The notes under the pieces were generated by a model. The model did not search any database and had not been told where the DNA came from. It saw only the letters and a list, made by a program, of their open reading frames with translations. The translations under genes were made by a program, and so were the position numbers. Of a DNA stretch of 58,473 nucleotides, positions 1-9,023 are shown in pieces (the first letter of the stretch is position 1; every line of letters begins with the position of its first letter). Origin of the DNA: Streptomyces sp. ISL-12 (lineage in GTDB: Bacteria; Actinomycetota; Actinomycetes; Streptomycetales; Streptomycetaceae); contig NZ_JAGGOO010000019.1 in NCBI RefSeq assembly GCF_018614415.1, positions 1 to 58,473 of the forward strand, given 5' to 3'.

Positions 1-436
1 CATCGGCTTCGCCCGCCCGGTCGCCGAACTCGACGACCGGCTGAAGGCCCAGCACGACCTGCTGATGGCCAACTTCTTCGCCCAGACCCAGGCCCTCGCC
101 TTCGGCAAGACCCCCGACGAGGTCCGGGCGGAGGGCGTCGCGGAGGAACTGGTCGCGCACAGGACGTTCCAGGGCAACCACCCCACCACCACGATCCTCG
201 CGCGGGAGCTGACCCCGTCCGTCCTCGGCCAGCTCATCGCCCTCTACGAGCACAAGGTGTTCGTCCAGGGCGCCGTGTGGAACATCGACTCCTTCGACCA
301 GTGGGGCGTCGAACTCGGCAAGGTCCTCGCCAAGCGCGTCGAACCCGCCCTCACCGAGGGCGCGGAGGTACCGGGGCTGGACGCTTCGACCAAGGCCCTG
401 GTCGGCGCCTACCGGGAGCTGCGCGGACGGCAGTAA
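1..436 (+). CDS. pgi: Glucose-6-phosphate isomerase, C-terminal part (cut by window edge)
   Basis: The reading frame is open from base 2 to a TAA at 434-436, giving the last 144 residues. It carries the family's C-terminal features: the stretch [14 protein letters not shown], a segment [25 protein letters not shown], abbreviated here as the HPTTT...YEHK block, and the conserved [16 protein letters not shown] motif. The enzyme interconverts glucose 6-phosphate and fructose 6-phosphate in the cytoplasm. It converges on the pentose phosphate operon that starts at 7119 and shares a hairpin with it at 457-483, so it links glycolysis to the neighbouring NADPH-generating genes. The N-terminal part lies outside the window, so integrity of the gene cannot be judged. 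Confidence 0.95.
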   Translation, partial: IGFARPVAELDDRLKAQHDLLMANFFAQTQALAFGKTPDEVRAEGVAEELVAHRTFQGNHPTTTILARELTPSVLGQLIALYEHKVFVQGAVWNIDSFDQWGVELGKVLAKRVEPALTEGAEVPGLDASTKALVGAYRELRGRQ

Positions 437-456
437 GCGCGAGAGAAGAGCGCGGA

Positions 457-483
457 CCCCCGCGCGCCCGAAGGCGGCGGGGG
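457..483. terminator. Hairpin between convergent pgi and pgl
   Basis: Arms CCCCCGC (457-463) and GCGGGGG (477-483) pair. Inside them CGCC and GGCG close a CGAA tetraloop, leaving a single bulged G. It sits in the 66-bp gap between two convergent stops, so it probably serves as a bidirectional terminator of the Streptomyces type, which lacks a T-run. Confidence 0.7.
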
Positions 484-502
484 CCCGTGTGCCGGAGGAC
501 GG

Positions 503-1291
503 CTACGCCGAGGCCGGCGGATACAGCGAACGCGGCAGCTGGGAAGCGGCCGCCGAGTCCAGCAGCCACAGGGTGCGGGCCCGGCCCCGGGCCCCCGCCG
601 CCGGGGCTTGGATCTCGCCCGCGCCGGACAGGGCGATCGCCGCGGCCTGCGCCTTGTCCTCGCCGGCCGCCAGCAGCCACACCTCGCGGGCGGCCCGGAT
701 CGCCGGGAGGGTCAGGGACACCCGGGTCGGCGGCGGCTTGGGGGCGCCGTGGACGCCGACCACCGTGCGCTCGGTCTCGCGCACCGCCGGCAGCTCCGGG
801 AAGAGCGAGGCGACGTGCGTGTCCGGGCCGACGCCGAGGAGCAGGACGTCGAAGGTCGGCACGGGGGCGTGGTTCTCCGGACCGGCGGCCTGGGCCAGCT
901 CCTCCGCGTACGCCGCCGCGGCGGCGTCCACGTCGGGGCCGTACTGGCCGTCGGAGGCCGGCATCGCGTGCACCCGCTTCGGGTCCAGCGGAACCGAGTC
1001 CAGCAGGGCCTCGCAGGCCTGCGTGACATTGCGCTCCGGGTCGCCCTCCGGCAGGAACCGCTCGTCGCCCCACCACAGGTCCAGCCGGCCCCAGTCGATG
1101 GCGTCCCGGGCGGGGGAGCCCGCCAGGGCGGCCAGCAGGCCGTTGCCGTTGCGGCCGCCGGTCAGGACCACGGAGGCGTAGCCCCGGGAGGCCTGGGCGT
1201 CCACGACGCGGGTGATCAGCCGGGCCGCGGCGGCCTGGGCCATCAGTTCCTTGTCGCGGTGCACGACCAGCTGCGGAGTGTGCGTGCTCAC
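503..1291 (-). CDS. pgl: 6-phosphogluconolactonase
   Basis: A 262-residue protein of the DevB/Pgl family, which hydrolyses 6-phosphogluconolactone to 6-phosphogluconate, the second oxidative pentose phosphate step. Recognisable motifs are VVLTGGRNGNGLL near the N-terminus, LDLWWGDERFLP in the middle, and FDVLLLGVGPDTHVASLFP followed by the RVSLTLPAI segment, all typical of the isomerase-like Rossmann fold of this family. The GTG start at 1291 overlaps the opcA stop as GTGA, which both fixes the start and implies coupled translation. It is the last gene of the tkt-tal-zwf-opcA-pgl operon. Confidence 0.93.
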   Translation of the reverse strand: MSTHTPQLVVHRDKELMAQAAAARLITRVVDAQASRGYASVVLTGGRNGNGLLAALAGSPARDAIDWGRLDLWWGDERFLPEGDPERNVTQACEALLDSVPLDPKRVHAMPASDGQYGPDVDAAAAAYAEELAQAAGPENHAPVPTFDVLLLGVGPDTHVASLFPELPAVRETERTVVGVHGAPKPPPTRVSLTLPAIRAAREVWLLAAGEDKAQAAAIALSGAGEIQAPAAGARGRARTLWLLDSAAASQLPRSLYPPASA

Positions 1292-2352
1292 TTCGCCGCC
1301 CCCTTCTTCACCGGCGCCTTCTTCTGCGCCGCGTCTTTCGCAGGTGCCTTGGCGGCGTCCTCGACGGGAGTGGGGACCGCGACGGCCTCCCCTCCTTTGC
1401 CACCGGCGGCACCCGCTGTGGCCGCCTTCTCGTGCAGCCGCTCCACGCCGTAGCGCAGCGCCGAGGCGTAGGTGTCGTCCGGGTCGAGCCGGCGCAGTTC
1501 CTCCGCGATCAGCTCGGCGGTGTCCCGGCGCTTGAGCGCCACCGCCCGGTTGGGCTGCCCCTGGACGGAGAGGTGGGCCAGCGTGCCGTCCGCCCGGTCC
1601 AGGGCGATCGGACCGCAGTCCGTCTCCATCCGGACGGCGGTGAGACCGGGACCGGCGGAGTGCGTCCGCTTGACCGGCACGTCCAGCCGGTCCGCGAGCC
1701 ACATGGCGAGCAGCTCGCAGCTCGGGTTGAACTCCTCGCCCTCCACCTCGACGCCCTGCACCTCGCAGTCCACCTGGTCCAGGGCCGCCGCCAGCATCGA
1801 GCGCCACGGCGTGATGCGGGTCCAGGACAGATCGGTGTCGCCGGGGGCGTAGGCCCCGGCGCGGGCCGCCAGCTCCCGTACCGGTTCCTCGGAGGCGTAG
1901 GTGTCGGTGACCCGGCGCTGGGCCAGGGCGCCGAGCGGGTCCTTGGCCGGTTCCAGCGGGGCGTTCACCGGCCACCACACCACGACGGGGGCGTCGGGGA
2001 GCAGCAGCGGCAGGACCACCGACTGGGCGTGGTCGACGACGTCGCCGTACAGCCGCAGCACCACCGTCTCGCCGGTGCCCGCGTCGGCGCCGAGGCGGAC
2101 CTCGGCGTCCAGCCGGGAGCGGGTGCGGTCCCGGGGGGAGCGCGAGACGCGCTTGATGACCAGGAGCGTGCGCGAGGGGTGTTCGTGCGCGGCGTCGCTC
2201 GCGGCCTTCAGCGCGTCGTAGGCGTTCTCCTCGTCGGTGACGATGACGAGGGTGAGCACCATGCCGACGGCCGGGGTGCCGATGGCGCGGCGGCCCTGCA
2301 CCAGCGCCTTGTTGATCTTGCTGGCCGTGGTGTCCGTGAGGTCGATCTTCAT
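1288..2352 (-). CDS. opcA: Glucose-6-phosphate dehydrogenase assembly protein OpcA
   Basis: A 354-residue OpcA-family protein. In cyanobacteria and actinobacteria OpcA is needed for assembly or redox activation of glucose-6-phosphate dehydrogenase, so its place directly after zwf is the expected one. The N-terminus (MKIDLTDTTASKINKAL) and the internal segment VVWWPVNAPLEPAKDPLGALAQRR fit the family by eye. The last 45 or so residues are a low-complexity Ala/Lys/Pro tail of the type seen in Streptomyces homologues. Start and stop overlap zwf upstream (ATGA) and pgl downstream (GTGA), so the three are translationally coupled. Confidence 0.92.
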   Translation of the reverse strand: MKIDLTDTTASKINKALVQGRRAIGTPAVGMVLTLVIVTDEENAYDALKAASDAAHEHPSRTLLVIKRVSRSPRDRTRSRLDAEVRLGADAGTGETVVLRLYGDVVDHAQSVVLPLLLPDAPVVVWWPVNAPLEPAKDPLGALAQRRVTDTYASEEPVRELAARAGAYAPGDTDLSWTRITPWRSMLAAALDQVDCEVQGVEVEGEEFNPSCELLAMWLADRLDVPVKRTHSAGPGLTAVRMETDCGPIALDRADGTLAHLSVQGQPNRAVALKRRDTAELIAEELRRLDPDDTYASALRYGVERLHEKAATAGAAGGKGGEAVAVPTPVEDAAKAPAKDAAQKKAPVKKGAAK

Positions 2353-3872
2353 GGCCGGCGCCAGCTCCGTCCGTCTCGCTCCAGCATCTCGTCCGCCTCG
2401 ACGGGTCCCCAGGTACCCGCCGGGTACTGGGCCGGGGTGCCGTGGGTGTCCCAGTACTCCTCGATCGGGTCGAGGATCTTCCAGGACAGCTCGACCTCCT
2501 CCGTGCGCGGGAAGAGGTTGGCGTCGCCGAGGAGGACGTCCAGGATGAGGCGCTCGTACGCCTCGGGACTGGACTCGGTGAAGGACTCGCCGTAGGCGAA
2601 GTCCATCGACACGTCCCGGATCTCCATCGACGTGCCGGGCACCTTGGAGCCGAAGCGGACGGTGACGCCCTCGTCGGGCTGGACGCGGATGACGATCGCG
2701 TTCGACCCGAGTTCCTCGGTGGCCGTGGAGTCGAAGGGGGAGTGCGGGGCCCGCTGGAAGACGACCGCGATCTCCGTGACCCGGCGGCCGAGACGCTTGC
2801 CGGTGCGCAGGTAGAAGGGGACGCCCGCCCAGCGGCGGTTGTCGATGCCGACCTTGATCGCGGCGTAGGTGTCGGTCTTCGACGCGGGGTCGATGCCGTC
2901 CTCTTCGAGGTAGCCGACCGCCGCCGCGCCGCCCTGCCAGCCCGCCGCGTACTGGGCGCGGACGGTGTCCCGGCCCAGGTCCTTGGGGAGCCGGACCGCG
3001 CCGAGCACCTTGGTCTTCTCCGCGGCCAGCGCGTCGGCGTCGAAGGAGGCCGGCTCCTCCATCGCGGTCAGCGCGAGCAGCTGGAGCAGATGGTTCTGGA
3101 TGACGTCACGGGCGGCGCCGATGCCGTCGTAGTACCCGGCACGCCCGCCGATGCCGATGTCCTCGGCCATGGTGATCTGGACGTGGTCGACGTAGGACCG
3201 GTTCCAGATCGGCTCGAACATGGTGTTGGCGAAGCGCAGCGCCAGGATGTTCTGGACGGTCTCCTTGCCCAGGTAGTGGTCGATGCGGAAGACCTGGTCC
3301 GGGGCGAAGACCTCGTGGACGATGGAGTTGAGCTCCTCGGCCGACTTCAGGTCGTGGCCGAAGGGCTTCTCGATGACCGCGCGCCGCCAGGAGCCGCCGG
3401 ACTGGTCGGCCAGCCCGTGCTTCTTCAGCTGCTGGATGACCACCGGGAAGGACTTGGGCGGCACGGACAGGTAGAAGGCGAAGTTGCCGCCCGTGCCCTG
3501 CGCCTTGTCGAGCTCCTCGATGGTGCCGCGCAGCCGCTCGAAGGCCTCGTCGTCGTCGAAGGTGCCCTGGACGAAGCGCATCCCCTGGATGAGCTGCTGC
3601 CAGACCTCCTCGCGGAACGGCGTACGGGAGTGTTCCTTGACGGCGTCGTGCACGACCTGGGCGAAGTCCTCGTGCTCCCAGTCGCGGCGGGCGAAGCCGA
3701 CGAGCGAGAAGCCCGGCGGCAGCAGACCCCGGTTGGCGAGGTCGTAGACGGCGGGCATGAGCTTCTTGCGTGACAGATCGCCGGTGACGCCGAAGATGAC
3801 CAGGCCCGACGGCCCCGCGATACGCGGGAGCCGTCGGTCTGCGGGGTCACGCAGCGGGTTGCTGCTCGACAA
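2349..3872 (-). CDS. zwf: Glucose-6-phosphate 1-dehydrogenase
   Basis: A full-length 507-residue enzyme that oxidises glucose 6-phosphate to the lactone and makes NADPH. The coenzyme-binding motif VIFGVTGDLS lies at residues 25-34, the substrate-binding signature RIDHYLGKE at 196-204, and the EKPFGHDL segment near 168. The chosen start is a TTG at 3872, which gives the N-terminus SSSNPLRDPADRRLPRIAG that I recall in other Streptomyces Zwf proteins. It follows tal after only 5 bp and overlaps opcA by 4 bp. Confidence 0.95.
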   Translation of the reverse strand: MSSSNPLRDPADRRLPRIAGPSGLVIFGVTGDLSRKKLMPAVYDLANRGLLPPGFSLVGFARRDWEHEDFAQVVHDAVKEHSRTPFREEVWQQLIQGMRFVQGTFDDDEAFERLRGTIEELDKAQGTGGNFAFYLSVPPKSFPVVIQQLKKHGLADQSGGSWRRAVIEKPFGHDLKSAEELNSIVHEVFAPDQVFRIDHYLGKETVQNILALRFANTMFEPIWNRSYVDHVQITMAEDIGIGGRAGYYDGIGAARDVIQNHLLQLLALTAMEEPASFDADALAAEKTKVLGAVRLPKDLGRDTVRAQYAAGWQGGAAAVGYLEEDGIDPASKTDTYAAIKVGIDNRRWAGVPFYLRTGKRLGRRVTEIAVVFQRAPHSPFDSTATEELGSNAIVIRVQPDEGVTVRFGSKVPGTSMEIRDVSMDFAYGESFTESSPEAYERLILDVLLGDANLFPRTEEVELSWKILDPIEEYWDTHGTPAQYPAGTWGPVEADEMLERDGRSWRRP

Positions 3873-3877
3873 GGATC

Positions 3878-4996
3878 TCAGCCCTCCGAGGGGGCGAGGC
3901 GCTGGAGCTCGGCCTCGGTCGACTTGAGCAGGTCGTTCCAGGAACCCTCGAACTTCTCCACGCCCTCGTCCTCAAGGAGCTGGACGACCTCGTCGTAGGA
4001 GATGCCGAGCGCCTCGACCGCGTCGAGGTCGGCGCGGGCCTGCTCGTAGGTGCCGGAGACGGTGTCGCCGGTGATCTCGCCGTGGTCCTCGGTGGCGAAC
4101 AGGGTCGCCTCCGGCATGGTGTTCACGGTGTTCGGGGCGACCAGGTCGGTGACGTACATGGTGTCGCTGTACGCCTTGTCCTTCACGCCGGTCGACGCCC
4201 ACAGCGGACGCTGCTTGTTGGCGCCGGCCTTCTCCAGGGCCGCCCAGCGCTCGCCGGAGAAGATCTCCTCGTACGCCTGGTAGGCCAGCCGGGCGTTGGC
4301 GACGGCGGCCTTGCCGCGCAGCGCCTTGGCCTCGTCGGTGCCGAGCGCGTCGATCCGCTTGTCGATCTCGGTGTCCACGCGGGAGACGAAGAAGGACGCG
4401 ACCGAGTGGATGTCGGACAGGTCCAGGCCGCGCTCCTTGGCCTTCTCCAGGCCGGTCAGGAACGCGTCCATGACCTTGCGGTAGCGCTCCAGCGAGAAGA
4501 TCAGCGTCACGTTGACGCTGATGCCCAGGCCGATGACCTCGGCGATGGCCGGGATGCCGGCCTCGGTCGCCGGAATCTTGATCAGCGTGTTGGGACGGTC
4601 CACCAGCCAGGCGAGCTGCTTGGCCTCGGCCACCGTCGCCTTGGTGTCGTGCGCCAGCCGCGGGTCGACCTCGATGGAGACCCGGCCGTCCTTGCCGCCG
4701 GTCGCCTCGTAGGTCGAGCGCAGGATGTCGGCGGCGTCGCGGACGTCCGCCGTCGTGATCATGCGGATGGCCTCTTCGACGGTCACCTTCCGGGCGGCCA
4801 GGTCGGAGAGCTGCTGGTCGTAACCGTCGCCCTCGGAGATCGCCTTCTGGAAGATGGTCGGGTTGGTGGTGACGCCCACGACGTGCTGCTGGTCGATCAG
4901 CTCGGCGAGGTTGCCGGACGTGATCCGCTTGCGCGACAGGTCGTCCAGCCAGATCGCGACGCCTTCATCGGAGAGGCGCTTGAGTGCGTCTGTCAT
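3878..4996 (-). CDS. tal: Transaldolase
   Basis: A 372-residue transaldolase (the longer actinobacterial/cyanobacterial type), moving a dihydroxyacetone unit between sugar phosphates in the non-oxidative pentose phosphate branch. Seen in the sequence: [13 protein letters not shown] at 40-52, the Schiff-base lysine K140 within [10 protein letters not shown], and the [12 protein letters not shown] strand ([13 protein letters not shown]). It begins with an ATG 35 bp after the tkt stop and ends 5 bp before zwf, so it is an internal gene of the operon. Confidence 0.95.
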   Translation of the reverse strand: MTDALKRLSDEGVAIWLDDLSRKRITSGNLAELIDQQHVVGVTTNPTIFQKAISEGDGYDQQLSDLAARKVTVEEAIRMITTADVRDAADILRSTYEATGGKDGRVSIEVDPRLAHDTKATVAEAKQLAWLVDRPNTLIKIPATEAGIPAIAEVIGLGISVNVTLIFSLERYRKVMDAFLTGLEKAKERGLDLSDIHSVASFFVSRVDTEIDKRIDALGTDEAKALRGKAAVANARLAYQAYEEIFSGERWAALEKAGANKQRPLWASTGVKDKAYSDTMYVTDLVAPNTVNTMPEATLFATEDHGEITGDTVSGTYEQARADLDAVEALGISYDEVVQLLEDEGVEKFEGSWNDLLKSTEAELQRLAPSEG

Positions 4997-5031
4997 CGAA
5001 AATGCATCTCCTACGTGTCGTTATACGAGCG

Positions 5032-7119
5032 TCAGCGCTGGGCCGCGGCGATCGATTCCCTCGCCTTTTCGACGACGTTCTCCGCAGTGAAACCGAACTC
5101 CTGGAAGAGCACCTTGCCGTCGGCGGAAGCACCGAAGTGCTCCAGGGAAACGATGCGGCCGGCGTCCCCGACGTAACGGTGCCAGGTGAGACCGATCCCG
5201 GCCTCGACGGCGACGCGGGCCTTCACGGACGGGGGCAGGACGCTGTCCCGGTACCCCTGGTCCTGCTGCTCGAACCACTCCACGCACGGCATGGAGACCA
5301 CGCGCGTCGGCACGCCGTCGGCCTGCAGCCGCTCGCGCGCCTCGACGGCGAGGTGCACCTCGGAACCGGTGGCGATGAGGATGAGCTGCGGCTCGCCGCC
5401 CTCCGCCTCGAACAGCACATAGCCGCCGCGCGCCGCGTCGTCGTCGGCCTCGTACGTCGGCACGCCCTGGCGGGTCAGCGCCAGACCGTGCGGCTGGCCC
5501 TTGCCGAACTCCTTCGTCCAGCGGCGCAGGATCTCGCGCCAGGCGATGGCCGTCTCGTTGGCGTCGGCCGGGCGGACGATGTTCAGACCCGGGATGGCGC
5601 GCAGCGAGGCCAGGTGCTCGACCGGCTGGTGCGTCGGGCCGTCCTCACCGAGACCGATGGAGTCGTGCGTCCACACGTACGTCACCGGCAGGTGCATCAG
5701 GGCGGAGAGGCGGACGGCGTTGCGCATGTAGTCGGAGAACACCAGGAAGGTGCCGCCGTAGATACGGGTGTTTCCGTGCAGCGCGATGCCGTTCATCTCC
5801 GCGCCCATGGAGTGCTCACGGATGCCGAAGTGGATGGTGCGGCCGTACGGGTCGGCCTCCGGCAGCGGGTTGCCCTCGGGCAGGAACGACGACGTCTTGT
5901 CGATCGTCGTGTTGTTCGAGCCGGCCAGGTCGGCGGAGCCGCCCCACAGCTCGGGCACGACCGCGCCGAGCGCCTGGAGCACCTTGCCGGAGGCGGCACG
6001 GGTGGCGACACCCTTGCCGGTTTCGAAGACCGGGATCTTCTCCTCCCAGCCCTTGGGCAGCTCACCCTTGGCGATGCGGTCGTACTCGGCGGCGCGCTCG
6101 GGGTTGTTGTCCCGCCACTGCTGGTACGCCTTCTCCCAGACGGCACGGGCCGCCCGGCCCTTCTCCAGCGCCCCCCGGGTGTGGCCGATGACCTCGTCGG
6201 AGACCTCGAAGGACTGCTCCGGGTCGAAGCCGAGCACGCGCTTGGTGGCCGCGACCTCGTCGTCGCCGAGCGCCGAGCCGTGCGCGGCCTCGGTGTTCTG
6301 CGCGTTCGGCGCGGGCCAGGCGATGATCGAGCGCATGGCGATGAACGACGGCCGGTCGGTGACCTGCTTGGCCGCCTCGATCGCGTCGTAGAGGGCGTGG
6401 GGGTCCAGGTCGCCGTCCGGCTTCGGGGCGACGCGCTGGACGTGCCAGCCGTAGGCCTCGTAGCGCTTGACGGTGTCCTCGGAGACGGCCGTCTCGGTGT
6501 CGCCCTCGATCGAGATGTGGTTGTCGTCCCACAGCAGGATCAGGTTGCCGAGCTTCTGGTGGCCCGCAAGGGAGGACGCCTCGGCGGAGATGCCCTCCTG
6601 GAGGCAGCCGTCACCGGCGATGCAGTAGATGAAGTGGTCGAACGGCGACTCGCCGGCCGGGGCCTCGGGGTCGAACAGGCCGCGCTCGTAACGGGCGGCC
6701 ATCGCCATGCCCACCGCGTTGGCGACACCCTGGCCCAGCGGGCCGGTGGTGGTCTCCACACCGGTGGTGTGGCCGTACTCGGGGTGGCCCGGGGTCTTCG
6801 AACCCCACGTCCGGAAGGACTTCAGGTCGTCCAGCTCCAGGCCGAAGCCGGCCAGGTAGAGCTGGGTGTAGAGGGTCAGGGACGAGTGTCCGGCGGACAG
6901 CACGAAGCGGTCGCGTCCGACCCAGTCCGCGTCGGCGGGGTCGTGCCGCATCACCTTCTGGAAGAGGGTGTAGGCGGCAGGTGCCAGGCTCATCGCCGTA
7001 CCCGGATGGCCGTTACCGACCTTCTGTACGGCGTCGGCGGCCAGGACACGGGCCGTGTCTACGGCCCGCTGGTCCAGCTCGGTCCACTCGAGGTCTGTGG
7101 TGGTCGGCTTGGTGCTCAC
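5032..7119 (-). CDS. tkt: Transketolase
   Basis: A 695-residue transketolase, the first gene of the pentose phosphate operon. It transfers two-carbon units using thiamine diphosphate. Motifs: GNGHPG at 35-40, the thiamine diphosphate signature GDGCLQEG at 169-176 followed by WDDNHISIEGDT, and the C-terminal domain segment THDSIGLGEDGPTHQPVE. The GTG at 7119 gives the usual N-terminal length. No strong Shine-Dalgarno sequence sits immediately upstream; a GGAGAGGAG lies 13 or more bases away. Confidence 0.95.
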   Translation of the reverse strand: MSTKPTTTDLEWTELDQRAVDTARVLAADAVQKVGNGHPGTAMSLAPAAYTLFQKVMRHDPADADWVGRDRFVLSAGHSSLTLYTQLYLAGFGLELDDLKSFRTWGSKTPGHPEYGHTTGVETTTGPLGQGVANAVGMAMAARYERGLFDPEAPAGESPFDHFIYCIAGDGCLQEGISAEASSLAGHQKLGNLILLWDDNHISIEGDTETAVSEDTVKRYEAYGWHVQRVAPKPDGDLDPHALYDAIEAAKQVTDRPSFIAMRSIIAWPAPNAQNTEAAHGSALGDDEVAATKRVLGFDPEQSFEVSDEVIGHTRGALEKGRAARAVWEKAYQQWRDNNPERAAEYDRIAKGELPKGWEEKIPVFETGKGVATRAASGKVLQALGAVVPELWGGSADLAGSNNTTIDKTSSFLPEGNPLPEADPYGRTIHFGIREHSMGAEMNGIALHGNTRIYGGTFLVFSDYMRNAVRLSALMHLPVTYVWTHDSIGLGEDGPTHQPVEHLASLRAIPGLNIVRPADANETAIAWREILRRWTKEFGKGQPHGLALTRQGVPTYEADDDAARGGYVLFEAEGGEPQLILIATGSEVHLAVEARERLQADGVPTRVVSMPCVEWFEQQDQGYRDSVLPPSVKARVAVEAGIGLTWHRYVGDAGRIVSLEHFGASADGKVLFQEFGFTAENVVEKARESIAAAQR

Positions 7120-7511
7120 CCTGGGTCAGGGCTCCTCTCCACATGTCGGTTGCCGGTGTGCGCGAAACGCCCACCGGCTGCCGGCGTTCTTTCGGCATCG
7201 GCCGGCCGTTGTCGAGCCTACCCCCGTAAGTACGTGCGCTTTTCCCCGCTATTCCAGACTGCCGGGAGTCTGTGTGATCCGCCTGTCGACCGGGTGAAAC
7301 GGCATTCGGCAAGTGAATACGGAGGCGCTCATCTGACTGCTCAATCGACTCCGCGTACGCACGTCGGAGCACGGCCGCCAACACGACCCCACCCCCGCGA
7401 AGGCCGGGGTAGGGGCAACGTCTAAAGTGGCGTGGTACGCGCGAGCCTTTACCCGCACTTCACACGGGGATGCACGGGAAGCTCGCTGGGATGTCTCTGT
7501 CAGGGGTGTGC
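7120..7511. other. Divergent control region between tkt and ctaB
   Basis: About 390 bp that must hold promoters for both tkt (leftward) and ctaB (rightward). On the minus strand a TAGGCT is a possible -10 for tkt, but I see no convincing -35 partner. At 7383-7412 an imperfect C-rich/G-rich inverted repeat could form a hairpin in the ctaB leader. No gene is visible; the frames running through it are continuations of shadow frames. Confidence 0.4.
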
Positions 7512-8459
7512 GTGACGGCCGTTGAATCCCGTCCTGCGGGGGTTATCGGGACGAGCCAGAGCCCGAGTCACCGGCCGTTCGGGGCCCGTGTCAAGGCGTT
7601 CGTGGCGCTGACCAAGCCGCGGATCATCGAGCTTCTGCTGATCACCACCGTTCCGGTGATGTTCCTCGCCGAACAGGGCGTGCCCGATCTGAAGCTGGTG
7701 CTGCTGACCTGTATCGGCGGCTACCTCTCCGCGGGCGGCGCCAACGCGCTGAACATGTACATCGACCGGGACATCGACGCGCTGATGGACCGCACCTCCC
7801 AGCGCCCGCTGGTCACCGGGATGGTCAGCCCGGTCGAGTGCCTGGTCTTCGGCATCGCCCTGGCGGTCGTCTCCACCCTGCTGTTCGGCCTCACCGTCAA
7901 CTGGTTCTCGGCCTGGCTCTCCCTCGGCGCGCTCCTCTTCTACGTCGTCGTCTACACGATGATCCTCAAGCGCCGCACCTCGCAGAACATCGTCTGGGGC
8001 GGCATCGCCGGCTGTCTGCCGGTGCTGATCGGCTGGTCCGCGGTGACCGACTCGATCTCCTGGGCGCCGGTCATCCTCTTCCTGGTGATGTTCTTCTGGA
8101 CGCCGCCGCACTACTGGCCGCTGTCCATGAAGGTGAAGGACGACTACGCGCGCGTGGGCGTGCCGATGCTGCCGGTCATCGCCTCCAACAAGGTCGTCGC
8201 CAAGCAGATCGTCATCTACAGCTGGGTGATGGTCGTCGTCTCCCTGCTGCTGACCCCGCTGGGCTACACCGGCTGGTTCTACACGGCCGTCGCCCTGCTC
8301 GCGGGCGGCATGTGGCTGTGGGAGGCGCACGGGCTGCAGAACCGCGCCAAGGCCGAGGCGACGGGCGCCAAGCTCAAGGAGATGCGGCTGTTCCACTGGT
8401 CGATCACCTATGTGTCGGTGCTGTTCCTCGCGGTCGCGATCGATCCGTTCCTGCGCTGA
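7512..8459 (+). CDS. ctaB: Protohaem IX farnesyltransferase (haem O synthase)
   Basis: A polytopic UbiA-family prenyltransferase of about 315 residues that adds a farnesyl group to haem B, the first step to haem A for cytochrome oxidase. The prenyl-diphosphate-binding motif [13 protein letters not shown] and a second loop segment [16 protein letters not shown] are clear, with about eight or nine hydrophobic segments. The start is uncertain: ATG 7470, ATG 7491, GTG 7506 and GTG 7512 are all in frame. I favour GTG 7512 because AGGGG at 7502-7506 is well spaced before it and the resulting N-terminus [10 protein letters not shown] agrees with my memory of Streptomyces homologues. A perfect palindrome follows the gene. 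Confidence 0.93.
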   Translation: MTAVESRPAGVIGTSQSPSHRPFGARVKAFVALTKPRIIELLLITTVPVMFLAEQGVPDLKLVLLTCIGGYLSAGGANALNMYIDRDIDALMDRTSQRPLVTGMVSPVECLVFGIALAVVSTLLFGLTVNWFSAWLSLGALLFYVVVYTMILKRRTSQNIVWGGIAGCLPVLIGWSAVTDSISWAPVILFLVMFFWTPPHYWPLSMKVKDDYARVGVPMLPVIASNKVVAKQIVIYSWVMVVVSLLLTPLGYTGWFYTAVALLAGGMWLWEAHGLQNRAKAEATGAKLKEMRLFHWSITYVSVLFLAVAIDPFLR

Positions 8460-8473
8460 CCTTCCCGACGTCC

Positions 8474-8515
8474 GACGGGCGGGGTACGTGGCCCGGGCCA
8501 CGTACCCCGCCCGTC
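8474..8515. terminator. 42-bp perfect palindrome after ctaB
   Basis: Two 21-bp arms, 8474-8494 and 8495-8515, are exact reverse complements with no spacer (junction ...GTGGCCC/GGGCCAC...). It starts 14 bp after the ctaB stop, as expected of a strong rho-independent stem lacking a U-tract, and it ends 22 bp before the -10-like element of the next gene. Confidence 0.75.
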
Positions 8516-8536
8516 GCCGTTTCCGCTACCCGTCGG

Positions 8537-8549
8537 TAGCATCCTGGCC
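8537..8549 (+). promoter_or_regulatory. Putative -10 element for a leaderless transcript
   Basis: TAGCAT at 8537-8542 lies 7 bases before the ATG at 8550. There is no Shine-Dalgarno sequence between them, so transcription would start at or next to the start codon. I see no good -35 hexamer. Confidence 0.4.
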
Positions 8550-8933
8550 ATGGCAGACACGGAGCAGGCAGAGACGGAGCAGGGCCCCGAGAAGGGCGTC
8601 GAGAAGGGCGTCGAGAAGGCCGCCGCGAAGGCCGAGCGCACGGCGGGCCGGCTGGCCGGGCGGATCGGGGCCTTCGCCAAGGAGCACGGCGGTGCCGAGG
8701 GCCAGGTGTCCCACCTCGGCCGACGCGGCGCGCGGATCGTGCTCGTCGGCGCGGACGGCGACTGGGGCGACCTGGTCGCGCCGTCGTACGAGATCGCCGA
8801 GAAGGCGGTCGGGAAGGCGGGGATCACCGTCCACGAGTCCTTCGACGGGGAGTTCGCGGGCAAGGTGCGGACGGGCCCGTACGAGTGGTCGCGGATGGCC
8901 GGCCTCCAGCTCGGCGGCCCGCGCAACGGCTGA
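8550..8933 (+). CDS. Conserved small protein of unknown function
   Basis: A 127-residue protein with two parts. Residues 1-60 are charged, Ala/Glu/Lys-rich and likely helical, with a direct repeat of EKGVEKGVEKAA. Residues 65-127 form a compact segment (VSHLGRRGARIVLVGADGDWGDLVAP...) that ends in a Gly-rich tail. I cannot name a family. I recall similar small proteins beside ctaB in other Streptomyces, which favours a real gene. The start codon is preceded by a -10-like element instead of a ribosome binding site. Confidence 0.7.
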   Translation: MADTEQAETEQGPEKGVEKGVEKAAAKAERTAGRLAGRIGAFAKEHGGAEGQVSHLGRRGARIVLVGADGDWGDLVAPSYEIAEKAVGKAGITVHESFDGEFAGKVRTGPYEWSRMAGLQLGGPRNG

Positions 8934-8962
8934 ATCCCGGTGGATCCGTGCCCGAGGCGCGG

Positions 8963-9002
8963 AGGGCGTCACCTGAGACGCGGCCAGGGCATCACCTGAG
9001 AC
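8963..9002 (+). repeat. Short direct repeat before the amidohydrolase gene
   Basis: AGGGCGTCACCTGAGAC (8963-8979) recurs as AGGGCATCACCTGAGAC (8986-9002), 16 of 17 bases identical at a 23-bp offset. It lies 20-60 bp upstream of the GTG at 9024, where it might bind a regulator, but it could equally be a chance tandem duplication. Confidence 0.45.
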
Positions 9003-9023
9003 CCCGTTCACCCGTTAGGACTC

